A stretch of 64,000 nt of DNA from the NCBI RefSeq assembly GCF_001270745.1, contig NZ_LFXL01000010.1, forward strand, positions 186,001 to 250,000, given 5' to 3'. The notes beneath the pieces were generated by a model. It did no database searches. It was given only the letters and a program-made list of their open reading frames with translations, and had not been told where the DNA came from. Source of the DNA: Jiangella muralis. Its GTDB lineage: Bacteria > Actinomycetota > Actinomycetes > Jiangellales > Jiangellaceae. This document shows, in pieces, positions 8,309 to 16,469 of the stretch; positions within the stretch are counted from its first letter, which is position 1; each line of letters opens with the position of its first letter. The position numbers and the translations under genes were made by a program.

Positions 8309-9289
8309 ATGGCGTTGTCGACGGCGTTCACGGACCTGTTCGGCCTGCGGCACCCGATCGCGCTCGCGCCGATGGGCGGCTCGGCCGGTGGCGCGCTGGC
8401 CGCGGCGGTGTCGCAGGGCGGCGGCTTCGGGATCCTGGGCGCCGCGTTCGGCGACCCCGACTGGCTGGACCGCGAGGCGCCGATCGTCGCGTCGCGGCCC
8501 GGGCTGCCGTGGGGCGTCGGGTTCCTCACCTGGGGGATCCAGGACGGCGCGGTGGAGCACGCCCTGGAGCACGGCCCGCGGGCCGTCATGCTGTCCTTCG
8601 GCGACCCCACCCGGTACGCCGAGCGGATCCGTGCGGCCGGTGCGGCGCTGATCCTGCAGGTCACCGACCTCGAGGAGGCCAAGCAGGCCGTCGACCTGGG
8701 CGCCGACGTCATCGTGGCGCAAGGCACCGAGGCCGGTGGGCACGGTGCCCGGCACGGCCGGTCCACGCTGCCGTTCGTGCCCGTCGTCGTGGACCTGGCG
8801 GCACCGGTGCCGGTGCTGGCCGCCGGCGGCATCGCCGACGGCCGCGGCGTGGCCGCCGCCCTGGCCCTGGGCGCGGCCGGCGCGCTGATCGGCACCCGGT
8901 TCCAGGCGACGGCCGAGGCGCTGGTCGACCCCGTCATCGCCCAGGCGATCGTCGACGGCTCGGCCGAGGACACCGAGCGCAGCACCGTCCTCGACCTCGC
9001 CCGCGGCTCCGACTGGCCGTCACGGTATGCGGCGCGCACGCTCGGCCATCCCTACCTCGACCGATGGCACGGTCGGGAGGCCGACCTCGCCGCCGACGCC
9101 CATGCCCGGCAGGACTACCCGGACGACGTCGCCCGCGGCATGATCCCGCCGCTCCCCGTCTGGGCCGGCGAGGGCGTCGACCTCATCACCGACCTCCCCG
9201 CCGCCGGCGACCTCGTCGCCACCCTGGCCGCCCAGGCCGAGGACGCCCTGGCCCGAGCGGGCCGCCACGCGCCGTCGTCGGCGAGGTAA
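8309..9289 (+). CDS. Nitronate monooxygenase / NAD(P)H-dependent flavin oxidoreductase
   Basis: 326 residues, close to the 310-370 usual for the family. It is a TIM-barrel FMN enzyme: the N-terminal HPIALAPMGG strand carries the flavin-site Met, GTEAGGHGARHG (about 143-154) includes the conserved His of 2-nitropropane dioxygenase-type enzymes, and AAGGIADGRG and GTRF (about 171-200) bind the FMN phosphate. It probably oxidises alkyl nitronates such as propionate-3-nitronate, a detoxification role, although many relatives have unknown substrates. A GGAG lies close to the ATG. The gene is monocistronic, followed directly by a tRNA. Confidence 0.88.
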   Translation: MALSTAFTDLFGLRHPIALAPMGGSAGGALAAAVSQGGGFGILGAAFGDPDWLDREAPIVASRPGLPWGVGFLTWGIQDGAVEHALEHGPRAVMLSFGDPTRYAERIRAAGAALILQVTDLEEAKQAVDLGADVIVAQGTEAGGHGARHGRSTLPFVPVVVDLAAPVPVLAAGGIADGRGVAAALALGAAGALIGTRFQATAEALVDPVIAQAIVDGSAEDTERSTVLDLARGSDWPSRYAARTLGHPYLDRWHGREADLAADAHARQDYPDDVARGMIPPLPVWAGEGVDLITDLPAAGDLVATLAAQAEDALARAGRHAPSSAR

Positions 9290-9308
9290 GGTGCTCGGGC
9301 GTGAGCGC

Positions 9309-9385
9309 GGGGCGGTAGCTCAGCCGGTTAGAGCAGGGGACTCATAATCCCTGGGTCGTGGGTTCGAGTCCCACCCGCCCTACCA
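9309..9385 (+). tRNA. tRNA with CAT anticodon (Met elongator or Ile2)
   Basis: A 77-nt cloverleaf with encoded CCA at 9383-9385. The acceptor stem GGGGCGG pairs with CCGCCCT (terminal G-U), the D arm is GCTC/GAGC, and the anticodon loop is CTCATAA with CAT at 9343-9345. The T arm GTGGG/CCCAC carries TTCGAGT, and the discriminator is A. The anticodon is shared by elongator tRNA-Met and the lysidine-modified tRNA-Ile2; the sequence alone does not let me choose safely. It is not an initiator, because the acceptor ends in a G-U pair and the anticodon stem lacks the three G-C pairs. Confidence 0.93.
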
Positions 9386-9423
9386 GGACACGCCTACCCG
9401 AAATCTCGCAGGACGCCGCGCAC

Positions 9424-9564
9424 TCAGCTGTCGCGGTCATGCCGCCCCAAGTGCGGCGCGTGCCACTCCTGCGACGTCCGCCTGAGCGCCACCGCGGCGA
9501 TCTCCTTGGCCGAAGGGGTCTCCAGCGCGGCCGTCATGCTGTCGACGAACTGCTGCGGTCTCAT
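9424..9564 (-). CDS. Possible 46-residue ORF, perhaps a gene remnant
   Basis: The 348-nt gap between the tRNA and the GntR gene contains, on the minus strand, an open frame whose composition looks protein-like from about 9625 down to the TGA at 9424. The first ATG is at 9564 and gives 46 residues (MRPQQFVDSMTAALE...). There is no Shine-Dalgarno and I recognise no family. It could be a real small gene with a GTG start further up, or the 3' end of a lost gene next to the tRNA. The rest of the gap holds only the GntR promoter and operator. Confidence 0.25.
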   Translation of the reverse strand: MRPQQFVDSMTAALETPSAKEIAAVALRRTSQEWHAPHLGRHDRDS

Positions 9565-9703
9565 AGTGTCGACCACACCGACGGAGCCGTCAGCCGGGAC
9601 GCGGAGGAGAACGATGAGGAGCGGGCCACGCCGGTGAGACCGTGGCGGAGAGCGTCGTCCGGGTGACCTCTGGACACCGGCCCGGACGTTAGGATGGTCG
9701 AGG

Positions 9704-9719
9704 GGTTCACCGGTCAACC
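9704..9719. promoter_or_regulatory. Predicted GntR operator, copy 1 (autoregulatory)
   Basis: GGTTCACCGGTCAACC, a near-palindrome made of two GGTNNACC half-elements, ends 14 nt before the GntR ATG. A TAGGAT -10 hexamer at 9690-9695 puts the transcription start close to the first operator base, so a bound dimer would block transcription. The matching perfect palindrome is in the divergent promoter at 17633-17648. FCD-type GntR proteins typically bind GGT-N-ACC-like palindromes. Confidence 0.72.
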
Positions 9720-9733
9720 TTCGAGAGGATGTC

Positions 9734-10477
9734 ATGGGCGACCTTGCACCGCTGCCCGATCGGCCGCTGCGCCGGCGCGAACCGGCGACGGTCGAGCTGA
9801 CGCGGGAGTTGCTGACGTATCTCGCGTCCGGCGACGTGACGCCTGGGCAGCGGCTTCCGGGTGAGCGCGCGCTGAGCGAAGCGCTGGGGGTCGGCCGCGC
9901 GGCGCTGCGGGAGGCCATCAAGTCGCTCATCCTGCTCGGCGTGCTGGAGCAGCGTCAGGGCGACGGCACGTACCTGGCGAAAGAGCCGTCGAGCCTGCTG
10001 CCGAAGGTCATCGAATGGGGCGTGCTGCTCGGGAACAACCAGCTCACCGACCTCATCGAGGCCCGCCAGCTGCTCGAGGTGACCTTGGCGCCGCAGGCGG
10101 CGCGCAACCGCAGCGCGGTGGCGGCGGCCCGGCTGACGCAGCTGATCGAGGAGATGCGGGCGGCCAGTCACGACTACGACCGGTACATCGAGGCCGACGT
10201 GCAGTTCCATCTGGAGTTGGCCGCGGCGTCGGGCAACGAGGTGCTGACGGGTGTGCTGAGCAACATCCGGTCGCTGATCGAGGCCTGGGCGCACCGGGTC
10301 ATCGAGTCCGCGCAGGAGACGGAGTCGTCGCTGGCCATGCACGTGCCCGTCCTCGACGCCGTCATCGAGCAGGACGAGGACCGGGCACGTGCGGCCATGC
10401 AGGCGCTCATGGACCGGGCGACCCGGCGGCTGCGGCTGTCGCTGCCCGCGGCCGAGCAGCGCGCCGTCGAGAGCTGA
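9734..10477 (+). CDS. FCD-domain GntR transcriptional regulator
   Basis: 247 residues. A winged-helix GntR domain (about 18-85: PGQRLPGERALSEALGVGRAALREAIKSL then the wing QRQGDGTYL) is followed by an all-helical FCD ligand domain (about 105-235). It has the expected Asp/His metal or ligand positions (YIEADVQFHLELAAASGN and a later MHVPVLDAV). The ATG has a GAGAGG Shine-Dalgarno at good spacing. FCD regulators usually sense small organic acids or sugar acids. It lies head to tail against the minus-strand catabolic operon (10481-17524) and almost abuts it. The GGTNNACC-type sites here and at 17633 suggest that it represses itself and both divergent arms of the locus. Confidence 0.9.
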   Translation: MGDLAPLPDRPLRRREPATVELTRELLTYLASGDVTPGQRLPGERALSEALGVGRAALREAIKSLILLGVLEQRQGDGTYLAKEPSSLLPKVIEWGVLLGNNQLTDLIEARQLLEVTLAPQAARNRSAVAAARLTQLIEEMRAASHDYDRYIEADVQFHLELAAASGNEVLTGVLSNIRSLIEAWAHRVIESAQETESSLAMHVPVLDAVIEQDEDRARAAMQALMDRATRRLRLSLPAAEQRAVES

Positions 10478-10480
10478 GTG

Positions 10481-11263
10481 TCACCAGAGCGTCTGGCCGC
10501 CCTCGATCACCAGGTTGTGGCCGGTCATGTAGTCGGACGCGGGGCTGGAGAGGTACACGATGCCGCCCTGGAGATCCTCGACCTCGCCCAACCGGCCGGC
10601 CGGGATGGAACGCACCCACTCGTCGACGAGCGGGGCGAGGTCGGGCGACTGCTCGATCAGCGCGGTCCGGATGATTCCCGGCGACATGCAGTTCACCCGG
10701 ATGCCGCGCGGTGCCCACTCGGCGGCCAGGGTGCGGGTCAGCGTGACGACGGCGCCCTTCGACGCGTTGTACGAGACCTGCTTCTGCGGGTGCGGGACGA
10801 TGAGCGAGGCCATCGACGCGGTGTTGACGATCTTGCCGTAGCCGTGCGGGAACATGGCCCGCGCCTCGGCCTGGCAGGCGAGGAACACGCCCCGGGTGTT
10901 CACCGCGAAGACGCGGTCCCACTCGTCCAGCGTGGTCTCCTCCGCCGCCGAGTTGAGGTTGATCCCGGCGTTGTTGACGGCGATGTCGAGCCGGCCGAAG
11001 TGCGCGACGACCCGGGCGACGAAGCCGTCGATCTGCTCGGGGTCGGAGGCGTCGGCGCCGACGGCGAGCGCGGCGATCCCGTTCTCGCCGAGCTCGCCGA
11101 CGACCTGCTCGGCACGGTGCGGGTCGAGGTCGATCACCGCCACGTTCGCGCCGGCCTCGCCGAGGGCGTGCGCGAAGGCCCGCCCGATCCCCATGCCGGC
11201 GCCGGTGATCAACGCGGTGCGTCCGGTGAGGTCGAACCGGCCGAGGATCCCGCTCCTGCTCAC
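10481..11263 (-). CDS. SDR-family oxidoreductase (last gene of the acid-sugar operon)
   Basis: 260 residues, the classical SDR size. The GTG at 11263 overlaps the aldolase stop (GTGA) and has AAGGAGG eight bases upstream, so the longer frame is not real. The NAD(P) motif TGAGMGIG is at about 20-27; VIDLD after the second strand suggests NAD preference. NNAG (about 95), a catalytic Ser in NTASM, and YNASK (about 165) complete the active site. It probably interconverts a hydroxy and keto group of a sugar acid or its aldol product. The substrate is not predictable from sequence alone. Confidence 0.9.
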   Translation of the reverse strand: MSRSGILGRFDLTGRTALITGAGMGIGRAFAHALGEAGANVAVIDLDPHRAEQVVGELGENGIAALAVGADASDPEQIDGFVARVVAHFGRLDIAVNNAGINLNSAAEETTLDEWDRVFAVNTRGVFLACQAEARAMFPHGYGKIVNTASMASLIVPHPQKQVSYNASKGAVVTLTRTLAAEWAPRGIRVNCMSPGIIRTALIEQSPDLAPLVDEWVRSIPAGRLGEVEDLQGGIVYLSSPASDYMTGHNLVIEGGQTLW

Positions 11264-12075
11264 TGTGCTGCCTCCTTGACGTCGTGACGGGCGCCGTCCA
11301 GCGCCGCGGCCGCCGCCACGAGCTCGCGGGCCGCCCGGCCGAACAGGTCGATCGAGGTGATGAGGAACATCGACGCACCCAGAGCGTGCCATTCCTTGAT
11401 CTCGTGTGCGGACTTGACCAGCACCGCGGCGGTGGTCCGCTCGCTGCGGACGACCTCGGCGACGACCTGCTCGACGGCGGCGCGCACCCGCGGGTGGTCG
11501 CCCTGTCCAGGGAAGCCGAGCGACACGGACAGGTCGCCCGGCCCCACCCAGACGCCGTTGACGCCAGGAGTTGCGACGACCTCGGCGGCGTTGCGCACCC
11601 CGGCCTCGTCCTCGACCTGCACGACGACGACGGTCTGTGCGGCGGCCCGGGCGAGGTACTCGTCGATCGGCTCGTCGCCGTACCGGCCGCCGCGGGTGCT
11701 CACCGCGAGACCACGGCGGCCGCGCGGCGGGTAGTGGGCGCTGGCGACCGCCTCGCCGGCCTCGGCGCCGTCGGCGACGTGCGGGATGATCACCCCCGCG
11801 GCGCCGGCGTCGAGCGCCCGGAGGATGTCGAGCGGGGAGTTCGACCCGACCCGGACCAGTGCGTCGATGCCGGCGCTGCCGGCGGCGCGCAGGTGGTGCT
11901 CGAGCAGCAGGTCGTCGCCGGCCCCGTGCTCGGTGTCGATCACCACCAGGTCGAACCCGAGGTACCGGGCCTGCTCGACCAGGGCAGGGTTGGGCATCTT
12001 GACGATCAGCCCGAGCACCGGGTCGCGGTCGCGTAGGCGGTCCGCGAACGAACGGCTGCGGTTCGGGTCAGGCAC
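11260..12075 (-). CDS. HpcH/HpaI-family aldolase
   Basis: 271 residues with a GTG start at 12075 and AAGGAG upstream; it overlaps the kinase stop by 8 bp. The class II pyruvate aldolase fold is evident: VVIDTEHG supplies the general base/metal region, RVGSNSP an Arg, GAAGVIIPHV the beta-strand with the substrate loop, YPPRGRRG the conserved substrate Arg, and QVED the metal-binding Glu, with a downstream GPGDLS. Relatives (GarL, RhmA, HpaI) cleave 2-keto-3-deoxy acids to pyruvate plus an aldehyde. In this operon it likely splits a keto-acid derived from the imported compound. Beside a DUF1537 kinase one more often finds a class II (OtnC) aldolase, so this pairing is unusual. Confidence 0.88.
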   Translation of the reverse strand: MPDPNRSRSFADRLRDRDPVLGLIVKMPNPALVEQARYLGFDLVVIDTEHGAGDDLLLEHHLRAAGSAGIDALVRVGSNSPLDILRALDAGAAGVIIPHVADGAEAGEAVASAHYPPRGRRGLAVSTRGGRYGDEPIDEYLARAAAQTVVVVQVEDEAGVRNAAEVVATPGVNGVWVGPGDLSVSLGFPGQGDHPRVRAAVEQVVAEVVRSERTTAAVLVKSAHEIKEWHALGASMFLITSIDLFGRAARELVAAAAALDGARHDVKEAAQ

Positions 12076-13492
12076 TGGGGTCTCCTTCTGCGAGCCGGGT
12101 GACGGCGACCGCGAGGCTTGCGCGGTCGCCGACGTTGCCGGGGAACACGACGTAGGGCAGCTCAGGCCGGGAGCCGTCGAGCAGCCGCCATACCGGCACC
12201 ATCCCCGGGAACAACTGGCCGAGGACGACGGCCCGGGTCGCGCCGAGCGCCCGCGCGGGGACGTCGTGCGAGGTGATCCCGCCCTTCGCGACGAGGAAGC
12301 CCAGCCGCGTCGACTCGGCGATCCGGCGCACTGTCTCGGTGAGGGCGGCCGCCACCCGCCGGCTGGCGCCGATCGGGTTCTCGCCAGCGGGCGCGGCGAC
12401 GACCTGCCGGGAGGTCTGCAGCACAGTCGTGACGGACGGCACGGCGGCCCGGACGGCGGCGGCCGCCCGCCCGATCTCGGCCTCCAGCGCCGCCTCGTCG
12501 CCGGCGACGACCACCCCGGCGTCGAGCTCGACGAGCGAGACCGGCCGGCTCCGCCGCAACTCGTCCACCTGGGCGTTGGTGAGCCCGGTGTGGCTGCCGA
12601 CGACGACCAGCCCGCTCGCCGCCGCGCCGGCGCGACCCGGCCACGGCTTCGGCAGCGGCTGCCCGGCGAGTGCCCGTACCGCCGTAGGGCCGGTCCGATA
12701 GACGACCTGCAGGCCGTCCTCTTCGGCCAGCGCGCAGCCGGCCGCCACCGCGGCAAGGTCACCGCCGGTCACCGCCTCGGCGATCCAGACGTCGTCGTGG
12801 TGTCCGTGACGTAGTTCGTCGCGGACCCGCTCGGGGCCGGACCCGCTGCGCAGCCGCGCCAGGTCCAGCACCCGCACCTGGGCGACGTCGTCCCGCAACC
12901 GGCGGCGCACCCAGGCGGCCAGCTCCACGTCGTCGTAGCCGAACGCCGGGTCCGCGGCGTACTCGGTCGCAGCGGCCGGGACCAGCACGCCGTCGCCGAC
13001 CCACTGCACGCCGCGGGCGGTGAACCGGCCCGCCTCGACGAAGGCCGGCGCGAACACGACCCGCTGCCGCTGCGGGGCGCCGGCGGCAGCCCGGACGGCC
13101 GCCACCTCCTCCCGGACGTGCCCACGCAGGGTCGAATCGCTCCGGCTCACGTACCGCACCGGACGGCCCAGCCGCTCGCCGACCCGGCCGGCCGCGGCCG
13201 CCGCGTGCGACGTCACCCGGCTCGCCTCGGACGCCGTCAGCGCGCGGCTGTTCGTCAGCACGAAGGCGAGGTCGTGGCCCCGCGCCGCCCAGGCCAGGTC
13301 ATCCGCGGTCCACTCCCCCATGACGACCGGCACGTCGCGGACGCACTGGGTGCCGGTGGGGTCGTCGTCGATCACGACGGTCCAGGTGCGGCGCCGCACG
13401 GCGGCGGCCCGAACCGCGGCCAGGTCGTCCGCCTCGCGCCGTGCGGTGGGCGGCCGGTCCAACTCGGCGATCGTCACGGCCGGCCTAGTCAT
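12068..13492 (-). CDS. Four-carbon acid sugar kinase family protein (DUF1537/OtnK-type)
   Basis: 474 residues. The ATG at 13492 overlaps the end of the M24 gene (ATGACTAG). The N-terminal domain has the family signature DDDPTGTQ (about 40-50) and RSDSTLRGH. The C-terminal nucleotide-binding domain has SHTGLTNAQ, a KGGITSHD motif and VFPGNVGD near the end. Family members phosphorylate D-threonate, D- or L-erythronate and related acids, or 3-oxo-tetronates, before aldol or retro-aldol cleavage. It is the central catabolic enzyme of the locus and the best hint that the substrate contains a C4 sugar acid. No OtnI isomerase, PdxA2-like dehydrogenase or OtnC aldolase is present in the window, so the route must differ from known tetronate pathways. 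Confidence 0.87.
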   Translation of the reverse strand: MTRPAVTIAELDRPPTARREADDLAAVRAAAVRRRTWTVVIDDDPTGTQCVRDVPVVMGEWTADDLAWAARGHDLAFVLTNSRALTASEASRVTSHAAAAAGRVGERLGRPVRYVSRSDSTLRGHVREEVAAVRAAAGAPQRQRVVFAPAFVEAGRFTARGVQWVGDGVLVPAAATEYAADPAFGYDDVELAAWVRRRLRDDVAQVRVLDLARLRSGSGPERVRDELRHGHHDDVWIAEAVTGGDLAAVAAGCALAEEDGLQVVYRTGPTAVRALAGQPLPKPWPGRAGAAASGLVVVGSHTGLTNAQVDELRRSRPVSLVELDAGVVVAGDEAALEAEIGRAAAAVRAAVPSVTTVLQTSRQVVAAPAGENPIGASRRVAAALTETVRRIAESTRLGFLVAKGGITSHDVPARALGATRAVVLGQLFPGMVPVWRLLDGSRPELPYVVFPGNVGDRASLAVAVTRLAEGDPSA

Positions 13493-14681
13493 GGACGACC
13501 GTGTAGCCGCGGCCGATGTCCCCGGGCGCCTCATATCCGTCCGCCGTCACGATGAGGGTGTCCTCCAGCTTCACGAAGCCGACCACCGGATCCTCGATCC
13601 AGGTCTCGATGGACAGCACGTTGCCCTCGGCCAGCGGGGTGTTCGCGTGGTCCGCCGGGTAGGGCACCGGGCCGGTCGCCGTCAGCCGCGGGACCTCGTG
13701 GGTGATCAGGCCCATGCCGTGCGCCAGGAACGTCATGCTCGCGGCGTGCGGGCTGGCAGCCACCAGGTCGGCGGCGATCTCGTAGATCGCCGAACCCGGG
13801 TTGCCGGCCCGGACCACGGTCCGGACCTGCTGCTGGACGTGCTCGATCTCGGCCATCAGGTCGACCATGCGGTCGGTCGGCTCCCCGTGGACCGCCATCC
13901 GGGCGAGATCACCGATGTAGCCGTCGTACATGCCGCCGCTGTCGAGCGAGATCACGGTGCCGGGGCGCCAGGGTTCCTGCGACGGCGCCCGGTTGAGGCT
14001 CGGCCCGGTGGCGATCAGGCAGTAGTCGAAGACCAGCCCGCGGCTGGTCTGCTGGCGGCGGAACTCCTCCACGATCTGGTGCCTGGTGAAGCCGGGGCGC
14101 ACTGTGGCGAAGGTCGCCAGCATCGAGTCGATGATCCCCTCCGACGCCTTCCGGACCAGCGCCAGCTCCGCGGCGGACTTCTGCCCGCGCAAGGACTCCA
14201 GGATCGGGTGCGCGTCGACGAACTCGGCGTCCGGCAGCTCGCGCCGCAGCTCGTCCAGCGCGTCCGCGGGGATGAAGGCGTACTCGACGGCGATGCGCCC
14301 GGTCGCGGCCCCGCGACGGGTGATCGCGGCGGCCGCCGTGCGAGCCGAGTCGAGGCTCGACCAGCTCACGTTCTGGATCTCGCCGACCCAGAGCGGGTGG
14401 ACGTCGGTGCCCCAGTCCTCGTTGCCGCAGCCAACGTAGAACGAGTCCTCCGGCCGGCCCGCGACGTACCCGACGACGGGCAGGTAGCGGCTGACCCCGA
14501 TGGCGTCCATGCCGGCGAAGAAGAAGTAGCGGTAGCCGCCGAGCAGGTACTGGACGTTGTGCCGCGTGGTCGCGAGGACAACGTCGATCCCGGCCTCCTG
14601 CAGCAGTTGGTCGAGTCTCTCGGCCTGGAACGGTGCGGGCACCTGACCTCCTGGTGGGCGATGCGACGATCGGTCAGCCAT
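13485..14681 (-). CDS. M24-family metallopeptidase / creatinase-like hydrolase
   Basis: 398 residues from ATG 14681, which overlaps the binding-protein stop; a GTG at 14642 with AGGAGGT just before it (385 residues) is an equally good start. The creatinase N-terminal domain (about 20-155) is followed by a pita-bread domain with a full metal set: the two Asp in SLDSGGMYDGYIGD, His in LAHGMGL, Glu in IETWIED and Glu in VKLEDT. Xaa-Pro peptidases, creatinase and other C-N hydrolases share this fold. Its place in a sugar-acid operon argues for hydrolysing an amide or N-linked conjugate of the imported compound rather than general peptide turnover (inference). Confidence 0.85.
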   Translation of the reverse strand: MADRSSHRPPGGQVPAPFQAERLDQLLQEAGIDVVLATTRHNVQYLLGGYRYFFFAGMDAIGVSRYLPVVGYVAGRPEDSFYVGCGNEDWGTDVHPLWVGEIQNVSWSSLDSARTAAAAITRRGAATGRIAVEYAFIPADALDELRRELPDAEFVDAHPILESLRGQKSAAELALVRKASEGIIDSMLATFATVRPGFTRHQIVEEFRRQQTSRGLVFDYCLIATGPSLNRAPSQEPWRPGTVISLDSGGMYDGYIGDLARMAVHGEPTDRMVDLMAEIEHVQQQVRTVVRAGNPGSAIYEIAADLVAASPHAASMTFLAHGMGLITHEVPRLTATGPVPYPADHANTPLAEGNVLSIETWIEDPVVGFVKLEDTLIVTADGYEAPGDIGRGYTVVHD

Positions 14682-15687
14682 GGTTCTCCGAGCAGTCGGG
14701 CACCTCGGGTCGCGCGGTGCCGGCCTCGATCTCCTCGATCAGCGCCAGCACCTGCGCGGCGGTGTCCTCGGTGATCAGCGGCTGCGACGGGATCTCGCAG
14801 TCGGCGGCAACGGCGTCGTCGGCCGCGAGCCGGCTGGCCACCTGGATCGCCGTCGCGCCGAAGATCTCGCTCGGGTAGCTGGTGCTGGCGTCCTGAATCT
14901 CGCCGTTGGAGATCAGCTCCAGGTTGGCGGTCTGCCCGTCGCCGCCGATCACCGCCAGGTCCGCGCCCGCGGCGCGCAGCGCCTCGATCCCGCCGAGCAG
15001 CGCGATGTCGGTGTCGCTGAAGATGCCGGCCAGCTCCGGATGAGCGGTCAGCATGTTCTCGGTGAGCTTGCGCGCCTTGGTCGGGTCACACTGGGTCTCG
15101 CCGATCTGGACCTGGGTGATGTTGGCCGGCAGCCCCTCCGCGAACGCGGAGCGCCGCCCGTCCATCTGGGCGTTGCCGATCCCGCAGCCGATCACGCCCA
15201 GCTCGCCGCCCTCGGGCAGCAGCTCACCCATGTACTCCCCCGCGGCCCGGTAGCCGGCGGACTCGTCGTAGGCGATGTGCACCGTCGGCTCGAGGTCGGG
15301 GATCTCCTGGATCATCGAGATCACGTCGATCCCAGCCTCCTCCGCCTTGTTCAGGACGGGCGACAGCTGGGCCGCGTATTCGCCGGGGTCGACCACGATG
15401 ACGTCGAACCGCTGGGTGATCGCGTCCTCGACCTTCGCGATGATCGGCGTCGGGTCACGCCGCTGCGGGCCCGCCTGGACGTCGACCGTCACGCCCAGCC
15501 GGTCGGCCTCGGCCCGGGCGCCGGCCGCCTCACGGCTGTACGCCTCGTCGTTGAGCGTGGGGAGCAGGTACATGACCTTGATCTCGGTGTCCGTCGACGC
15601 CTCGCCGCGCGCGGAACATCCGGCGAGGCCGCCGGCCACGGCGCCGGCGCAGACGACCGCCGTTGCGGTCCTCATCAGCTGGTTCAT
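14674..15687 (-). CDS. Sugar ABC transporter substrate-binding lipoprotein (RbsB-like)
   Basis: 337 residues. A lipobox LAGC at about 21-24 makes it a lipoprotein. The mature part is a Peripl_BP_4 type I fold: the first strand IKVMYLLPTLND, a VIVVDPGEYAAQL second strand, the hinge region VIGCGIGNAQMDGR, and IFSDTDIALLGGIEAL then VIGGDGQ. It is one of the few genes here with a strong Shine-Dalgarno (AAGGAAGG) before ATG. It delivers a pentose- or sugar-acid-like ligand to the permease encoded by the next two genes upstream in the transcript. The binding pocket is not predictable at this level. Confidence 0.92.
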   Translation of the reverse strand: MNQLMRTATAVVCAGAVAGGLAGCSARGEASTDTEIKVMYLLPTLNDEAYSREAAGARAEADRLGVTVDVQAGPQRRDPTPIIAKVEDAITQRFDVIVVDPGEYAAQLSPVLNKAEEAGIDVISMIQEIPDLEPTVHIAYDESAGYRAAGEYMGELLPEGGELGVIGCGIGNAQMDGRRSAFAEGLPANITQVQIGETQCDPTKARKLTENMLTAHPELAGIFSDTDIALLGGIEALRAAGADLAVIGGDGQTANLELISNGEIQDASTSYPSEIFGATAIQVASRLAADDAVAADCEIPSQPLITEDTAAQVLALIEEIEAGTARPEVPDCSENHG

Positions 15688-15701
15688 GGGTGCCCTTCCT
15701 T

Positions 15702-16469
15702 TTATCGTTGCGGCGATCCGACGATCATCGAGACGAGCCGGTGCTCGTTCTCCTTGCTGGCGGCGGCGTTCCCGACGACCCGGCCCTGCCGCAGGACGGT
15801 GGCCCGGTCGGCGATCTGGAGGACGTGCTCCATGTTGTGGGAGATCAGCACGACCGACATCCCTCGCTCCGGCAGCGACCGCACCAGCTCGATCACCTGC
15901 CGGCTCTCCCGGATGCCGAGCGCCGCGGTGGGCTCGTCCAGCACGACGACCCGGCTGGCGAACGCCGCCGCCCGGGCCACCGCGACCGCCTGCCGCTGGC
16001 CGCCGGACATCAGGCCGATCGGCTGGCGCGGGTCGGGGATGGTGACCTGGAGCTCGGCCGACGCCGTCTTCCAGGCCGCGAGCATCTGACGATTGCGCAG
16101 GTAGCCCAGCGGCCCGAGCCAGCGCGGTGTGCGGTGCTCGCGGCCCATGAACATGTTCGCGAGGACGTCGAGGTTGTCGAAGACCGCGAGGTCCTGGTAG
16201 ACGGTCTCGATCCCGGCGCCGCGCGAGTCCGCGGGGCTGCGGAAGTGCACCGCCTCCCCGTCGATGCGCAGCTCGCCCGCGTCCAGTTGGTGCACGCCGG
16301 CGATGACCTTGACCAGGGTCGACTTCCCGGCCCCGTTGTCGCCGAGCAGCGCGACGATCTCACCCTCGTACAGTTGGAAGTCGACGCCGTTCAAGGCGGT
16401 GACGTGGCCGAACGTCTTGTACCCGCCGGTGATCTGCAGCAGCGGCGCGGTGGTCGTCGCCGAGTTCAT
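15702..16469 (-). CDS. Sugar ABC transporter ATP-binding protein
   Basis: 255 residues and a single nucleotide-binding domain, unlike the duplicated RbsA. The start ATG at 16469 overlaps the permease stop by 4 bp. Walker A GDNGAGKST is at 43-51, the Q-loop at VYQDLAVF, the signature LMSGGQRQAV at about 152-161, Walker B VVVLDEPTAAL at about 173-183 and the switch His in LISHNM. It resembles FrcA-type ATPases of CUT2 importers, working as a homodimer with the permease at 16466-17524. Confidence 0.93.
   Translation of the reverse strand: MNSATTTAPLLQITGGYKTFGHVTALNGVDFQLYEGEIVALLGDNGAGKSTLVKVIAGVHQLDAGELRIDGEAVHFRSPADSRGAGIETVYQDLAVFDNLDVLANMFMGREHRTPRWLGPLGYLRNRQMLAAWKTASAELQVTIPDPRQPIGLMSGGQRQAVAVARAAAFASRVVVLDEPTAALGIRESRQVIELVRSLPERGMSVVLISHNMEHVLQIADRATVLRQGRVVGNAAASKENEHRLVSMIVGSPQR

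Noticed and set aside
9309-9730. tRNA with a 3' gap considered as an integration site
   Set aside because: No integrase, no repeat of the tRNA 3' end downstream within the window, and the next genes are an ordinary catabolic locus.
11260-12762. Longer reading frame of the aldolase extending to 12762
   Set aside because: The extra N-terminal part lies over the kinase gene in another frame and is Arg/Pro/Ser rich; GTG 12075 with AAGGAG marks the real start.
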